Assembly: GCA_947629445.1 (NCBI GenBank)
Contig: CANRDU010000013.1
Location: 1-37,847 of the forward strand
DNA from: an uncultured Bacilli bacterium
GTDB lineage: Bacteria > Bacillota_I > Bacilli_A > RF39 > UBA660
Length of the DNA stretch: 37,847 nt
Reading direction: 5' to 3'
This document shows positions 25,368 to 33,364 of this stretch, piece by piece (within the stretch, counting starts at the first letter, position 1; every line of letters begins with the position of its first letter). The notes under the pieces were generated by a model. That model was not told the origin of the DNA. It saw only the letters and a list, made by a program, of their open reading frames with translations, and searched no databases. The position numbers and the translations under genes are program-made.

Positions 25368-26564
25368 TTAAGTTTCTTCAAGAGGGTGGGTGAGTGTGCC
25401 AAATAATCCAATTTGCGAATCTAATACTAACCACTGTCCATCAATGAGAACTTTGTTCCATTGGTGTGACCATTCTCCTTTATGAAGATGTTGACATTTT
25501 AATCCAACTAATTCACATAGAATCATAACCGCTTCACATCTTCCTGAACAAGCCGCTATTTTCATAATTAGGGCAGCATAAGCTTCGTTTCCAAAATTTG
25601 TTTTATAAGCCTCACTACTTTGATTGGTTTGGCTATCTACTGTTCTTGTAATATAATCACAGATTGCTTCCGCTTTTTCATAGTCGGTCATTTCTGGCGT
25701 AATAATTTCTTGGATTACCTTTTTTGCTTCTTCTTTGGCTAAAGCAAGTCTACCTTCCTTGGTACTAGCATCTTTATTAGTATTAGAGTTACTTGGTTTG
25801 GTATTAGTAGTGGAATTACTTGGCTTAGTATTAGAATTACTATTAGTCGGCTTTTTATTGGAATTAGAGTTTGTATTCGCACTCTGTGTATTTGTGTTGG
25901 ATGCCTTTTTTGCTTTGACAACTACAGTAAAGCGTTGTTCAGTTTTATTACCATTATTATCAACGGCATAAGCAATAATGGAGTAATTTCCTTCTTTTTG
26001 GGTATTTACGGTTCCTTCTATTTGAATAGGAAGGGTACCATCTACTGGGTCAGTGGCATTAATACCGTCTGTAAGTTGGATAGTATCTCCGACATTGATT
26101 TCTTTATTGCTTACTCCTGTAATAGAAGGAAATATCGTATCGGTAACTTCTATTAAAATATCCTTTTGAACGAATTTGTCTTCATTTTCTTCCTGAAGAA
26201 TCGTAACTTGAATAATATTGCTTCCAATCTCTTTAAAGGTAATAGAATGTTCTTGAAAGATAAATTGATCTTGAAACTTTATTTGAATACGAGAATTGGG
26301 TAACAATAATTCTTCGTTTATAAGATTGTTCATGATATCTTGATAACTCCAAGTAGTACCATATTCAACGTTTTCTAAATAATCCTTAAAAACATTAGAA
26401 TCTTGTACGAAAACAGGTTTTTCTTCATTGGTATTGGAATTGCTATTGGATTCGGTAGTAGAATCTGACGTTTGCTTCTTAAAAAAATTTCTATACATAA
26501 GAGTCCCTATTCCTAAGAATAAAATAATAATGGCACTAATTATGATTCCTTTTTTCTTTTTCAC
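25368..26564 (-). CDS. Anchored transglutaminase-like surface protein with Ig-like domain
   Basis: The start is GTG at 26564, behind AGAGGA; a TTG at 26588 lies at the predicted transcript start and is rejected. The 398-residue product has one membrane segment (about 6-24), a beta-rich part, and an Ig-like DUF5011 module (about 145-217: NVGDTIQLTDGINATDPVDG). A low-complexity Asn/Ser/Thr/Pro linker (about 223-264) leads to a C-terminal transglutaminase-like domain with CSGRCEAVMIL (Cys343), HQWNKV (His367) and VLDSQIG (Asp382). The linker and Ig module suggest a surface stalk carrying a peptidase or crosslinking enzyme. Confidence 0.85.
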   Translation of the reverse strand: MKKKKGIIISAIIILFLGIGTLMYRNFFKKQTSDSTTESNSNSNTNEEKPVFVQDSNVFKDYLENVEYGTTWSYQDIMNNLINEELLLPNSRIQIKFQDQFIFQEHSITFKEIGSNIIQVTILQEENEDKFVQKDILIEVTDTIFPSITGVSNKEINVGDTIQLTDGINATDPVDGTLPIQIEGTVNTQKEGNYSIIAYAVDNNGNKTEQRFTVVVKAKKASNTNTQSANTNSNSNKKPTNSNSNTKPSNSTTNTKPSNSNTNKDASTKEGRLALAKEEAKKVIQEIITPEMTDYEKAEAICDYITRTVDSQTNQSSEAYKTNFGNEAYAALIMKIAACSGRCEAVMILCELVGLKCQHLHKGEWSHQWNKVLIDGQWLVLDSQIGLFGTLTHPLEET

Positions 26565-26592
26565 ATTTAAATCCTCTTTTTCTTTCAATTCT

Positions 26593-26598
26593 ATTATA
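26593..26598 (-). promoter_or_regulatory. -10 element of the transglutaminase-like gene
   Basis: TATAAT on the reverse strand, 28 bases before the GTG at 26564; the -35 region is weak. Confidence 0.45.
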
Positions 26599-26684
26599 CC
26601 GAATTTTATTAAAATTCACTATGAAATAAAGACAAAATAACGCAAAACTTACAGTAAATGTTCTTTGGTTGACGAAAAGTGGAC

Positions 26685-26764
26685 ATAACTATTGAAAGTG
26701 AATATTCTATCCAGTCATTGATTTCTTTACTTTGATATTGATTGTTATGGATAGAAATAGTTAT
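26685..26764. repeat. Nested inverted repeats
   Basis: Outer perfect arms ATAACTATT (26685-26693) and AATAGTTAT (26756-26764); inner perfect arms CTATCCA (26707-26713) and TGGATAG (26748-26754). It could be an operator pair or a structured RNA. Confidence 0.45.
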
Positions 26765-26810
26765 TATCTTCTTTCAGAAATTGCCTCATATAGTAGAAAG
26801 ATCTTTTTTA

Positions 26811-26819
26811 TGATATAAT
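26811..26819 (+). promoter_or_regulatory. Extended -10 promoter of the PLC-HAD operon
   Basis: TG-A-TATAAT; the leader to 26895 would be about 70 bases. Confidence 0.6.
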
Positions 26820-26894
26820 CAAAGTACTAATATATGATATGGTGGATAGATAGTATGGGAAAAGTATCAATAAAAACAACAAAGGAGGCATTTT

Positions 26895-28133
26895 ATGGCA
26901 TCTGCAAGAATACATGAAGCAATTGCGAAAGAAATTAACCAAGATTATCATATGGACGAAATTTTATTACGAATAGGAACAGTTGCCCCCGATAGTTGGC
27001 GAAATGTGGAGGAAGGTTCTGGTATTAAAAATAAATATCTGACACATTTTTGGGATTTTAGAGTAAAAAATGGTCAAGCGAATAATTATGAAGAATTTTA
27101 CTTTAAATATCAAAATCAACTATCTAATCCTTTTTACTTTGGGTATTTAATTCATTTAATAGTAGACCAGTATTGGAAAACGAATATTGACCCTAAATAT
27201 GTAATGTATGAAAATGGAGTGAAGGGATTTCGCTTAAAAGATGGTAGTTTTCATAGTGATGAAAATTGGTTTGGATATTTTGAAAGTATAAAATTACAAA
27301 GAAAGTTAGCTCAAGTTTATCACTTGGGTTCTCTTCCTATCGACCAAAAAGAAATTCGAGGATTTTTTTGTGATATTGCGGAATTAAATCCAGCTGGTTT
27401 ATTTGGTCCCAAGGGAACGTTACAGTATATCAATCGTGAACTATCACCGATAGAGGGAGATGAAGAATCACAAATATATGATATTGAGGATATTCTAGCC
27501 TTTATTCAAGAAACGGTCGAGTTTGTTAAAAGAGAATTAGAGCGTCTACAAAAACTACAAACTTCTTTAGATAAACAATATAAAATCGCCGTGGATATCG
27601 ATGATACTTTATTATCTACAAAAGAATTAGAAACGTATTATTGGCAAATATTTTTAAACCAACATCCTGATATTGATCCTAATAAAACCTATCAATGGGG
27701 AGATTTTGAACTTTCCCAATTTTGGAGTGAATACCGTGAACAGATGGCTTTCGGAGCAGTTAAGGAAGGAGCTTCTTCTTGTTTAGAAACTCTATTACAA
27801 AAAGGCTATATTGTGGATTTATTAACGGCAAGACCAATAGATAAATATGCTTCGCTAAAAAAAGATTTAGTTGCTTACTTTGAAGAAAATAATTTGCATT
27901 ATCGCTATATGCATTTTGGATTTTATTCTAAGATTAATTTTTTAAGGGAACATCATTATAATTTGTTAATTGATGATGATATAAGGCATATTGAAGAAGC
28001 GAATGGTGCAGGTATTATGACTATCTTATTTGGACCACACAACCCTAATTATGCTGGATATCAAGCAGAAACATGGAGTGAGGTGCAAAAACTATTAGAA
28101 AAAATACTTGAGGATGAAAAAATAAAATCATAA
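26895..28133 (+). CDS. Zinc-dependent phospholipase C-like domain fused to HAD 5'-nucleotidase domain
   Basis: The 412-residue protein has two parts. Residues 1-215 follow the zinc-dependent phospholipase C-like pattern: ARIHEAIA (His7), GTVAPD (Asp33), THFWDF (His51), GYLIHLIVDQYW (His87, Asp91). Residues 229-410 are a HAD hydrolase of the 5'(3')-nucleotidase type: IAVDIDDTLL (Asp234, Asp236), LLTARP (Thr311), a Lys in SKINFL and the acidic motif LIDDDIRH. AAAGGAGG stands eight bases before the ATG. No signal peptide is present, so a cytoplasmic substrate such as a nucleotide or phospho-alcohol is likely. It is followed after 27 bases by a zincin gene in the same operon. Confidence 0.8.
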   Translation: MASARIHEAIAKEINQDYHMDEILLRIGTVAPDSWRNVEEGSGIKNKYLTHFWDFRVKNGQANNYEEFYFKYQNQLSNPFYFGYLIHLIVDQYWKTNIDPKYVMYENGVKGFRLKDGSFHSDENWFGYFESIKLQRKLAQVYHLGSLPIDQKEIRGFFCDIAELNPAGLFGPKGTLQYINRELSPIEGDEESQIYDIEDILAFIQETVEFVKRELERLQKLQTSLDKQYKIAVDIDDTLLSTKELETYYWQIFLNQHPDIDPNKTYQWGDFELSQFWSEYREQMAFGAVKEGASSCLETLLQKGYIVDLLTARPIDKYASLKKDLVAYFEENNLHYRYMHFGFYSKINFLREHHYNLLIDDDIRHIEEANGAGIMTILFGPHNPNYAGYQAETWSEVQKLLEKILEDEKIKS

Positions 28134-28160
28134 AAAACTTTATATAAGAGGTGAGAGTCA

Positions 28161-29144
28161 ATGGATGACTTTGAAAGAATTTTATATGAAACAACTTTTT
28201 CTACTAGAGAAGCTGTTGAACGGATAAAAAGTCGATATACGCAACAAGAAATGATGGATATGAAAAACTCACAAATTGATGAGATTGTTAGATTGAAGCA
28301 TAAGTATCAAGATTCTGGGTTATCAGATAGTGAACTTATGAAACTAGAATTAAGGGATTATATGAGTACTATTATTCGACTTATCAATAGTGAATATGCA
28401 GAGTTGATACCGAAAAATCGACTAGAAAAATTAAATGGAATGCTTCACAGCGATAGTATTATGGTTATAAATGATCCAAATGATAATCATGATTTTAGTG
28501 CCGATTCTAAGAATGGAAAAATAATTGTTAATTTAGCTAGAATTGGTAAAACACCAGATAATCCAAATCCTGATATCTATACGCAAATGGCAGTTGCCAA
28601 TGGTACGCTTCCACATGAGTTATTTCATATTATTATTCAAATGCTAAAAGTAGAGGAAGTAGCTGATGAGAGAATGATGATTTCTTTAGCTAATGGTGAA
28701 GTGATAACTTCTAGAGGTATGGTTGGCTTTATGCTTAATGAAGGATTTGTTGAAAAATTTTCTGCTCTCTTTTGTGAACGATATGGATTGTATCACCAAG
28801 TAGCACCGCAATATCTATCCTATGTAGATATTATCCATTATATTATGGCTCACTATCCTCAAATTAACGAAAGTACCATTTTTTCCTTAGATGAAAGTGA
28901 TGTTATTAGTACTTTAACTCCGGAAGAACAACAACAATATTATCAAGCAGAGATGATTAGTTATGCTGTTCGACACAAGAAAAAGAAACCTGAGGATGTT
29001 ATCAATACGGCTTTAGAAAAAGTAACCATCGATTTTTCAGATATTCCCCCAGATAGACTTCGGGAAATACAGCATTATTATTTCTATAAAATGGAAAAGC
29101 ACCAAGAAGTTAGTGAACCCGTATTTGATGGTAAACAATTATAA
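28161..29144 (+). CDS. HExxH zincin-like protein of unknown family
   Basis: The 327-residue protein has NGTLPHELFHIIIQ (zinc motif 152-156) and LNEGFVEKFSALF with Glu194 or Glu198 as third ligand. The N-terminal 80 residues are charged helices and the C-terminal 80 are again helical. There is no signal peptide. AGAGGTGA lies seven bases before the start. Placed behind the phospholipase/nucleotidase fusion. The peptidase family is not recognised; loss of activity cannot be excluded. Confidence 0.75.
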   Translation: MDDFERILYETTFSTREAVERIKSRYTQQEMMDMKNSQIDEIVRLKHKYQDSGLSDSELMKLELRDYMSTIIRLINSEYAELIPKNRLEKLNGMLHSDSIMVINDPNDNHDFSADSKNGKIIVNLARIGKTPDNPNPDIYTQMAVANGTLPHELFHIIIQMLKVEEVADERMMISLANGEVITSRGMVGFMLNEGFVEKFSALFCERYGLYHQVAPQYLSYVDIIHYIMAHYPQINESTIFSLDESDVISTLTPEEQQQYYQAEMISYAVRHKKKKPEDVINTALEKVTIDFSDIPPDRLREIQHYYFYKMEKHQEVSEPVFDGKQL

Positions 29145-29155
29145 TAGGTAAATTT

Positions 29156-29178
29156 AAGCAATCACGGATTGCTTTTTA
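29156..29178 (+). terminator. Rho-independent terminator
   Basis: AAGCAATC, loop ACG, GATTGCTT and further T. Confidence 0.8.
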
Positions 29179-29230
29179 TTTCGGATTTATTTGATTCTCT
29201 ACTAGGCGTTTCTAAATTTTCCAATCTATA

Positions 29231-29259
29231 TTTACCTTTATATAGAATTTTGTTACTAT
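29231..29259 (+). promoter_or_regulatory. Possible promoter of the HD hydrolase gene
   Basis: TTTACC, 17 bases, TACTAT with TG one base before it. Its position argues that the gene starts at 29283 and not at the upstream in-frame 29169, which overlaps the preceding terminator. Confidence 0.4.
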
Positions 29260-29282
29260 TAAGAGGAAGGGAAAATCTTGCT

Positions 29283-29954
29283 ATGAATGTAAATAAAAAA
29301 CTACAAAAATATATTGAACAATATGTATTTCCTAGTTATTTAAAAAATGATTTAGGACACAATTTAGATCATATAAAATATGTCATAGATAGAAGTTTAA
29401 AATTTGCAAGTATGGTCGAAAATATCAATTTTGATATGGTGTATACGATTGCTTCTTACCACGACATAGGACATTACTTGGATGCTGAGACTCATGAAAA
29501 AATTTCAGCCCAAATATTGATGGAAGATAATGCTTTAAAAGATTTTTTTACAGAGGAACAGATACAAATTATGTCAGAAGCAATCTATGATCATCGCGCT
29601 AGTAGGAAAACGGAACCGAGAAGTATATATGGAAAAATCGTCTCGTCGGCTGACCGTAATACTTCTATAGAAGTTCTTTTAAAAAGAACGTATGACTATA
29701 GGAAGAAGCATACTCCTAATCTGACATTAGATGAAATGATAGAAGATTCTAGAAAGCATATTATTGAGAAATTTGGTACAAAGGGTTATGCTATTCACAA
29801 AATGTATTTTGAGGATCTCGAGTATAAAAAATTTTTAAAAGATGTATCTTTTTTAACAAAAGATAAAGAAAAATTTCGAAAAAAGTTTATGGAAGTAAAT
29901 GGACTAAATGATAATAGAAATTGGTTAACAGAGGAAAATGTATTTCAGCAATGA
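29283..29954 (+). CDS. HD-domain phosphohydrolase
   Basis: The 223-residue protein has the metal-binding residues of the HD superfamily in order: GHNLDHIKYV (His30), ASYHDIGHY (His60, Asp61), YDHRAS (His104) and SSADRNTSIEV (Asp124). It resembles single-domain HD hydrolases of nucleotides or phospho-compounds. The start is 29283 with AGGAAGGG upstream. The substrate is not evident. Confidence 0.85.
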   Translation: MNVNKKLQKYIEQYVFPSYLKNDLGHNLDHIKYVIDRSLKFASMVENINFDMVYTIASYHDIGHYLDAETHEKISAQILMEDNALKDFFTEEQIQIMSEAIYDHRASRKTEPRSIYGKIVSSADRNTSIEVLLKRTYDYRKKHTPNLTLDEMIEDSRKHIIEKFGTKGYAIHKMYFEDLEYKKFLKDVSFLTKDKEKFRKKFMEVNGLNDNRNWLTEENVFQQ

Positions 29955-29999
29955 AAAAATGATATGATAGTTTTTTCCCTACTGTATTTTTTAAGAAAA

Positions 30000-30029
30000 T
30001 TGACAATATCCTATTGGTTTTGCTATAAT
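30000..30029 (+). promoter_or_regulatory. Near-ideal promoter with extended -10
   Basis: TTGACA (30000-30005), 18 bases ending TGC, TATAAT (30024-30029). Confidence 0.8.
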
Positions 30030-30083
30030 TTAATCATTTCTGTTTTATTCATTGCTATTAGAAACAATTAAGGGGGAAAATCC

Positions 30084-30788
30084 ATGCTTGAAATTCGTGA
30101 AATATTCAATAAATTCATTCATCATACTCCACTAGATTTAGAAAAGAAGTTCTATATGCTTCACTATAAAAATGCGGATATAAAGGTATTAAGATATCTA
30201 AGAAATATATTAAAAGGATTATATATTGAGGTACTAGGAGAAGATGAAGGAGCAATTTTTGAATTAATGTCTAGTGGAGCCCTTGAAGGCTGGTGTTGGC
30301 AAACCACCGAGTCAGCGATTATCTTTTTTGATGAAGATGATTACATTGAGAGGGGTAATTTAAAATTTGGTTATGGCTATCCAGATTACTATCATTCTTG
30401 GATTTGTTTTAAATTTGAAGAGGAAGAATATGTCTTTGATTCTTGCTTAAATATGTTATGCAAAAAAAGTGATTATTATAAAACCTTTTCCGTTGAATTA
30501 AAGGGTAGCGTTTCTGCACATGATGTAAAAACAGAATTATTAAGGCAAATGAATACTCCTCATCAAGAAAAAAAATTTGCTTCTGAAACGGATTATTCAA
30601 AAATATTATGGCAAAAATATTTTGGCGATTACTATAGGGAATATCGAAAGTCTAGGGAAGGGGAAACCGTAATTTGCGGTCCTGAAGATGTAAATACTCC
30701 ATTTTATCGAAGTAATGTTGGCTATAGAGTACAAATAGAAGAAGGAAAAATAAAAAAATTAGTTGCCCATTATTACTATTCCGATTAG
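30084..30788 (+). CDS. Possible transglutaminase-like cysteine enzyme
   Basis: The 234-residue protein has no signal peptide. GWCWQTTESAIIFF (Cys71), YYHSWICFKF (His104) and YVFDSCLNML (Asp119) give the Cys-His-Asp order and spacing of a small transglutaminase/papain-like core. The assignment rests on these residues only. AAGGGGG lies eight bases before the ATG and the promoter is nearly perfect, so expression may be high. The C-terminal third (RSNVGYRVQIEEGKIKKLV) is a beta-rich extension. Confidence 0.6.
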   Translation: MLEIREIFNKFIHHTPLDLEKKFYMLHYKNADIKVLRYLRNILKGLYIEVLGEDEGAIFELMSSGALEGWCWQTTESAIIFFDEDDYIERGNLKFGYGYPDYYHSWICFKFEEEEYVFDSCLNMLCKKSDYYKTFSVELKGSVSAHDVKTELLRQMNTPHQEKKFASETDYSKILWQKYFGDYYREYRKSREGETVICGPEDVNTPFYRSNVGYRVQIEEGKIKKLVAHYYYSD

Positions 30789-30872
30789 TTTTGAAAACTG
30801 GAGAGTCGACAGTGTGAAATATGGTATCTTAAAAATAAGTTTACTTAACCAGGTAGATATTTTTAAAACTTT

Positions 30873-30886
30873 GTGATAATATAAAA
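30873..30886 (+). promoter_or_regulatory. Weak promoter candidate of the MBL gene
   Basis: TG-T-GATAAT overlapping TATAAA; no -35 element recognised. No terminator is seen after the previous gene, so read-through is possible. Confidence 0.3.
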
Positions 30887-30906
30887 CGTAATTAGGGAGG
30901 CTCTTT

Positions 30907-31653
30907 ATGGATTTACAATTTTTAGGTAGAGGTGCTGCATTTAACCCCAAAGAAGGTAATAATTCAGCATATTTTATAGAAAATAATCAATTATTTTTAA
31001 TTGATTGTGGTGAGAGTATATTTGAAAGATTAGTAGAAGATGGTCTACTTGAAGGTATTGATGCTATTAATCTGATGATAACACATACTCACTCTGATCA
31101 TGTTGGTAGCTTAGGAACATTAGTAATGTATTCTTACTATACATTAAGAAAGCCATTAAATATAGTTATGAAAAGAGATGCGAAACATTTACCGAATATT
31201 GAAAAAGTTTTGGAAGGATTCGGGTGTACTCCTGCCATGTATAGTTATGTGGATGAAGAACAGTACGATAGTAAATTTGCATCCTTTCAAACGATTAGAT
31301 ATATAGAAACTGATCACTGTGATGAACTAAGTTGTTATGGATTACTATTTACAACACCATACGGTTTGGTTTATTATTCTGGTGATACTAGAGAAATTGA
31401 ATTTGTAAAGTCACTTATAGCAAGTGGTCAATATATAGATAAATTATATATTGATACAACAACTGCCAATTTTCCAGGAAATGTTCACTTATATGTAGGT
31501 ATTTTACAAGAGCAAATTCCAGAAGAATATAAAAGTAAAGTGTTCTGTATGCATATTAATAATGATCAATGCATAGAAGAAGCTAAAAAGGTCGGTTTTA
31601 ACGTAGTGGAGACTCAAAAGGAAAAAGGGCAATCCTTTGTAAAAAAAATATAA
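30907..31653 (+). CDS. MBL-fold metallohydrolase, RNase Z-like
   Basis: The 248-residue protein begins MDLQFLGRGAAFNP and holds the zinc motif THTHSDHVG (His60, His62, Asp64, His65). LIDCGESIFE precedes it, YYSGDTREIE carries the bridging Asp and FCMHINND a later His. The fold resembles RNase Z/arylsulfatase-type MBL enzymes, though the exosite arm of RNase Z is not clear. AGGGAGG stands before the ATG. Function could be RNA processing or small-molecule hydrolysis. Confidence 0.8.
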   Translation: MDLQFLGRGAAFNPKEGNNSAYFIENNQLFLIDCGESIFERLVEDGLLEGIDAINLMITHTHSDHVGSLGTLVMYSYYTLRKPLNIVMKRDAKHLPNIEKVLEGFGCTPAMYSYVDEEQYDSKFASFQTIRYIETDHCDELSCYGLLFTTPYGLVYYSGDTREIEFVKSLIASGQYIDKLYIDTTTANFPGNVHLYVGILQEQIPEEYKSKVFCMHINNDQCIEEAKKVGFNVVETQKEKGQSFVKKI

Positions 31654-31698
31654 AAAAGATAGAGATAATTTCAAAACATAAAAATCCCTATCTTTTTT
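31652..31698 (+). terminator. Rho-independent terminator
   Basis: AAAAAAGATAG pairs with CTATCTTTTTT; an inner GAT/ATC extends the stem. T run at the end. Confidence 0.75.
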
Positions 31699-31813
31699 GA
31701 TGCTTTTCTATTACTAAAAAAATTCATATTCTATTTTGTTATACAAATTTATTTAAATGTTTAAGAAAATATCTGCTTTTTATAGTAAAATAGTATTTAG
31801 GAGTGAGTGGATT

Positions 31814-32425
31814 ATGGAAAAGTTTTATTTTGAAGTTCCTAGTATTGAAAGAAAAGAAGACGCCATTGCTTTTATAGATGAATTTCATAAATATAAATCG
31901 AATATAAATGGTGTTGGTGGATTACATAGATATTTAGAAGATTATGATGGATGGCTTAAAAAATTAGAAGAAGACTATGTAAGAGAACCAAGTGAAGAAA
32001 AAGTACCTGCAAGAACATATTTTTTCGTTAGAGAGAGTGATAATAAAATTGTAGGTATGATTAATATAAGGCTTGTATTAAATGAGCGATTGAGTAAATT
32101 TGGAGGTCATATAGGATATGGAATACGGCCTACTGAAAGAGGAAAAGGTTATAATAAAATAAACTTATATTTAGGATTAAAAGTATGTAATGAATATGGA
32201 ATTGATACCGTTTTTATGGATGCTGATTTAGATAATATCGCTTCATGGAAAACAATGGAAGCATTGGGAGGAAAAAGAGTTAGAGAGTATTACGATGATG
32301 TAAATGATCATTGTGTAATAGTTGATTATAACATCGATGTAAAAAAATCGTTGGAAGAGCATTCCCAGTATGAAAAATTTATTTCTGAAAAAGAATCAAC
32401 AGAAAACATACAATCTGGAAAATAA
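31814..32425 (+). CDS. GNAT-family N-acetyltransferase
   Basis: The 203-residue protein has the GNAT core: YFFVRESDNKIVGMINIR, GGHIGYGIRPTERGKGY (acetyl-CoA loop) and FMDADLDNIASWKTMEALGG. The start at 31814 follows AGGAG ten bases upstream; a longer frame to 31757 lacks a ribosome site. The C-terminal 25 residues are a charged tail. It may head a transcript through the kinase fusion gene at 33365. Substrate unknown. Confidence 0.85.
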   Translation: MEKFYFEVPSIERKEDAIAFIDEFHKYKSNINGVGGLHRYLEDYDGWLKKLEEDYVREPSEEKVPARTYFFVRESDNKIVGMINIRLVLNERLSKFGGHIGYGIRPTERGKGYNKINLYLGLKVCNEYGIDTVFMDADLDNIASWKTMEALGGKRVREYYDDVNDHCVIVDYNIDVKKSLEEHSQYEKFISEKESTENIQSGK

Positions 32426-32486
32426 AATTTTTGAATGCTTAGGTAATATTTCAATCAAAAATAATAAATATTGAGGGGATAAAATT

Positions 32487-33134
32487 ATGATAATAATATT
32501 TGATTTAGACGGAACATTATGGGATACAATAGATGCTACTTATCAAGCTACCATGAATATAACTTCTAAGAGGAATGATATAAATAAAATAAGTAAGAAA
32601 ACTGTTAAAACCGGTATGGGTTTATCATTTGAAGAAAATGTTGAGCATTATATGCCAAATCTTGAAAAAGAAAAAAGTGTAGAAATATTAAGACAAATAA
32701 ATAAGGAAACAATAAAATTATTGAAATCAGGGAAAACCAAATTTTATTTTGGAATGAAAAGAACTATAAAAAAATTAAGCAAAAAATATCCTTTAGGAAT
32801 TGTTACTAATAATAATGATGAATATGCTAAAACATTTCTTGAAACATCAAATTTAAAACAATATTTTAAAGATTATATCGGTGCAGCAAGTTATAATATT
32901 ACGAAAGGTGAGGCTATAAAATTAATGCTTAAAAGAAATAATCAAACGGTTGGTTATTATGTCGGTGATACTAAAAAAGATTTAGAAGCATCCAATGAGG
33001 CAAATGCAACTTTTATTCATGCAAGGTATGGAATTGATAAAAATATATCTACCACATATAAGATTAAAAACATTATATGTTTGCCTTTTTTAATAAATAA
33101 AATAGAATGGGAAAAACGTAAAAAAATCGACTAA
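32487..33134 (+). CDS. HAD-superfamily hydrolase (phosphoglycolate phosphatase-like)
   Basis: The 215-residue protein carries HAD motif I FDLDGTLWDT, motif II GIVTNNND, the Lys in TKGEAIKLML and motif III GYYVGDTKKDLEAS. A helical cap follows motif I, as in class C1 phosphatases. The substrate is probably a small phosphate ester. GAGGGG lies upstream. Adjacent genes on the same strand suggest co-transcription. Confidence 0.88.
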   Translation: MIIIFDLDGTLWDTIDATYQATMNITSKRNDINKISKKTVKTGMGLSFEENVEHYMPNLEKEKSVEILRQINKETIKLLKSGKTKFYFGMKRTIKKLSKKYPLGIVTNNNDEYAKTFLETSNLKQYFKDYIGAASYNITKGEAIKLMLKRNNQTVGYYVGDTKKDLEASNEANATFIHARYGIDKNISTTYKIKNIICLPFLINKIEWEKRKKID

Positions 33135-33179
33135 TCAAAAAATGCAAAAATAACTGATGCAATTAAGTTAGATAAAATT

Positions 33180-33356
33180 ATGAAATATTTACAAAATCAA
33201 GGTGAATTAAAACATTATGAAAATGTTAATGAGGAAGCTTGGAATTGATGGAATGCCAAAACATATTGCTATGATAAAGAATTGGAAGATTTCAAAAAGA
33301 ATGTAGAAGAATTGCTAAAGAATAAATATGGGTTTGCAGTAAAATTATGGAGGTAA
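33180..33356 (+). pseudogene. Broken gene with in-frame TGA, unknown function
   Basis: A single frame runs from the ATG at 33180 to TAA at 33354-33356, interrupted by one TGA at 33246-33248. The two halves read as protein: YLQNQGELKHYENVNEEAWN before the stop, then WNAKTYCYDKELEDFKKNVE. Its end overlaps the ribosome site of the next gene, as in an operon. The same frame is open upstream back to the HAD stop codon. I do not recognise the protein. Because TGA is a normal stop elsewhere in the window, decay is the best explanation. Confidence 0.55.
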
Positions 33357-33364
33357 ATAGAATT

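Larger units (their letters stand above)
26565..26894. other. Intergenic region between divergent genes
   Basis: This 330-base stretch holds the -10 of the reverse gene, a nested inverted repeat at 26685-26764, the extended -10 at 26811-26819 and a possible 20-codon leader frame at 26855-26917. I see no further gene. Confidence 0.6.

Noticed and set aside
29169..29282. Upstream extension of the HD hydrolase frame
   Set aside because: It begins inside the preceding terminator, has no ribosome site and would add a sequence foreign to the family.
33246..33248. TGA read as tryptophan (alternative genetic code)
   Set aside because: TGA ends other intact genes at 13528, 14595 and 24423, and all clear Trp residues use TGG.
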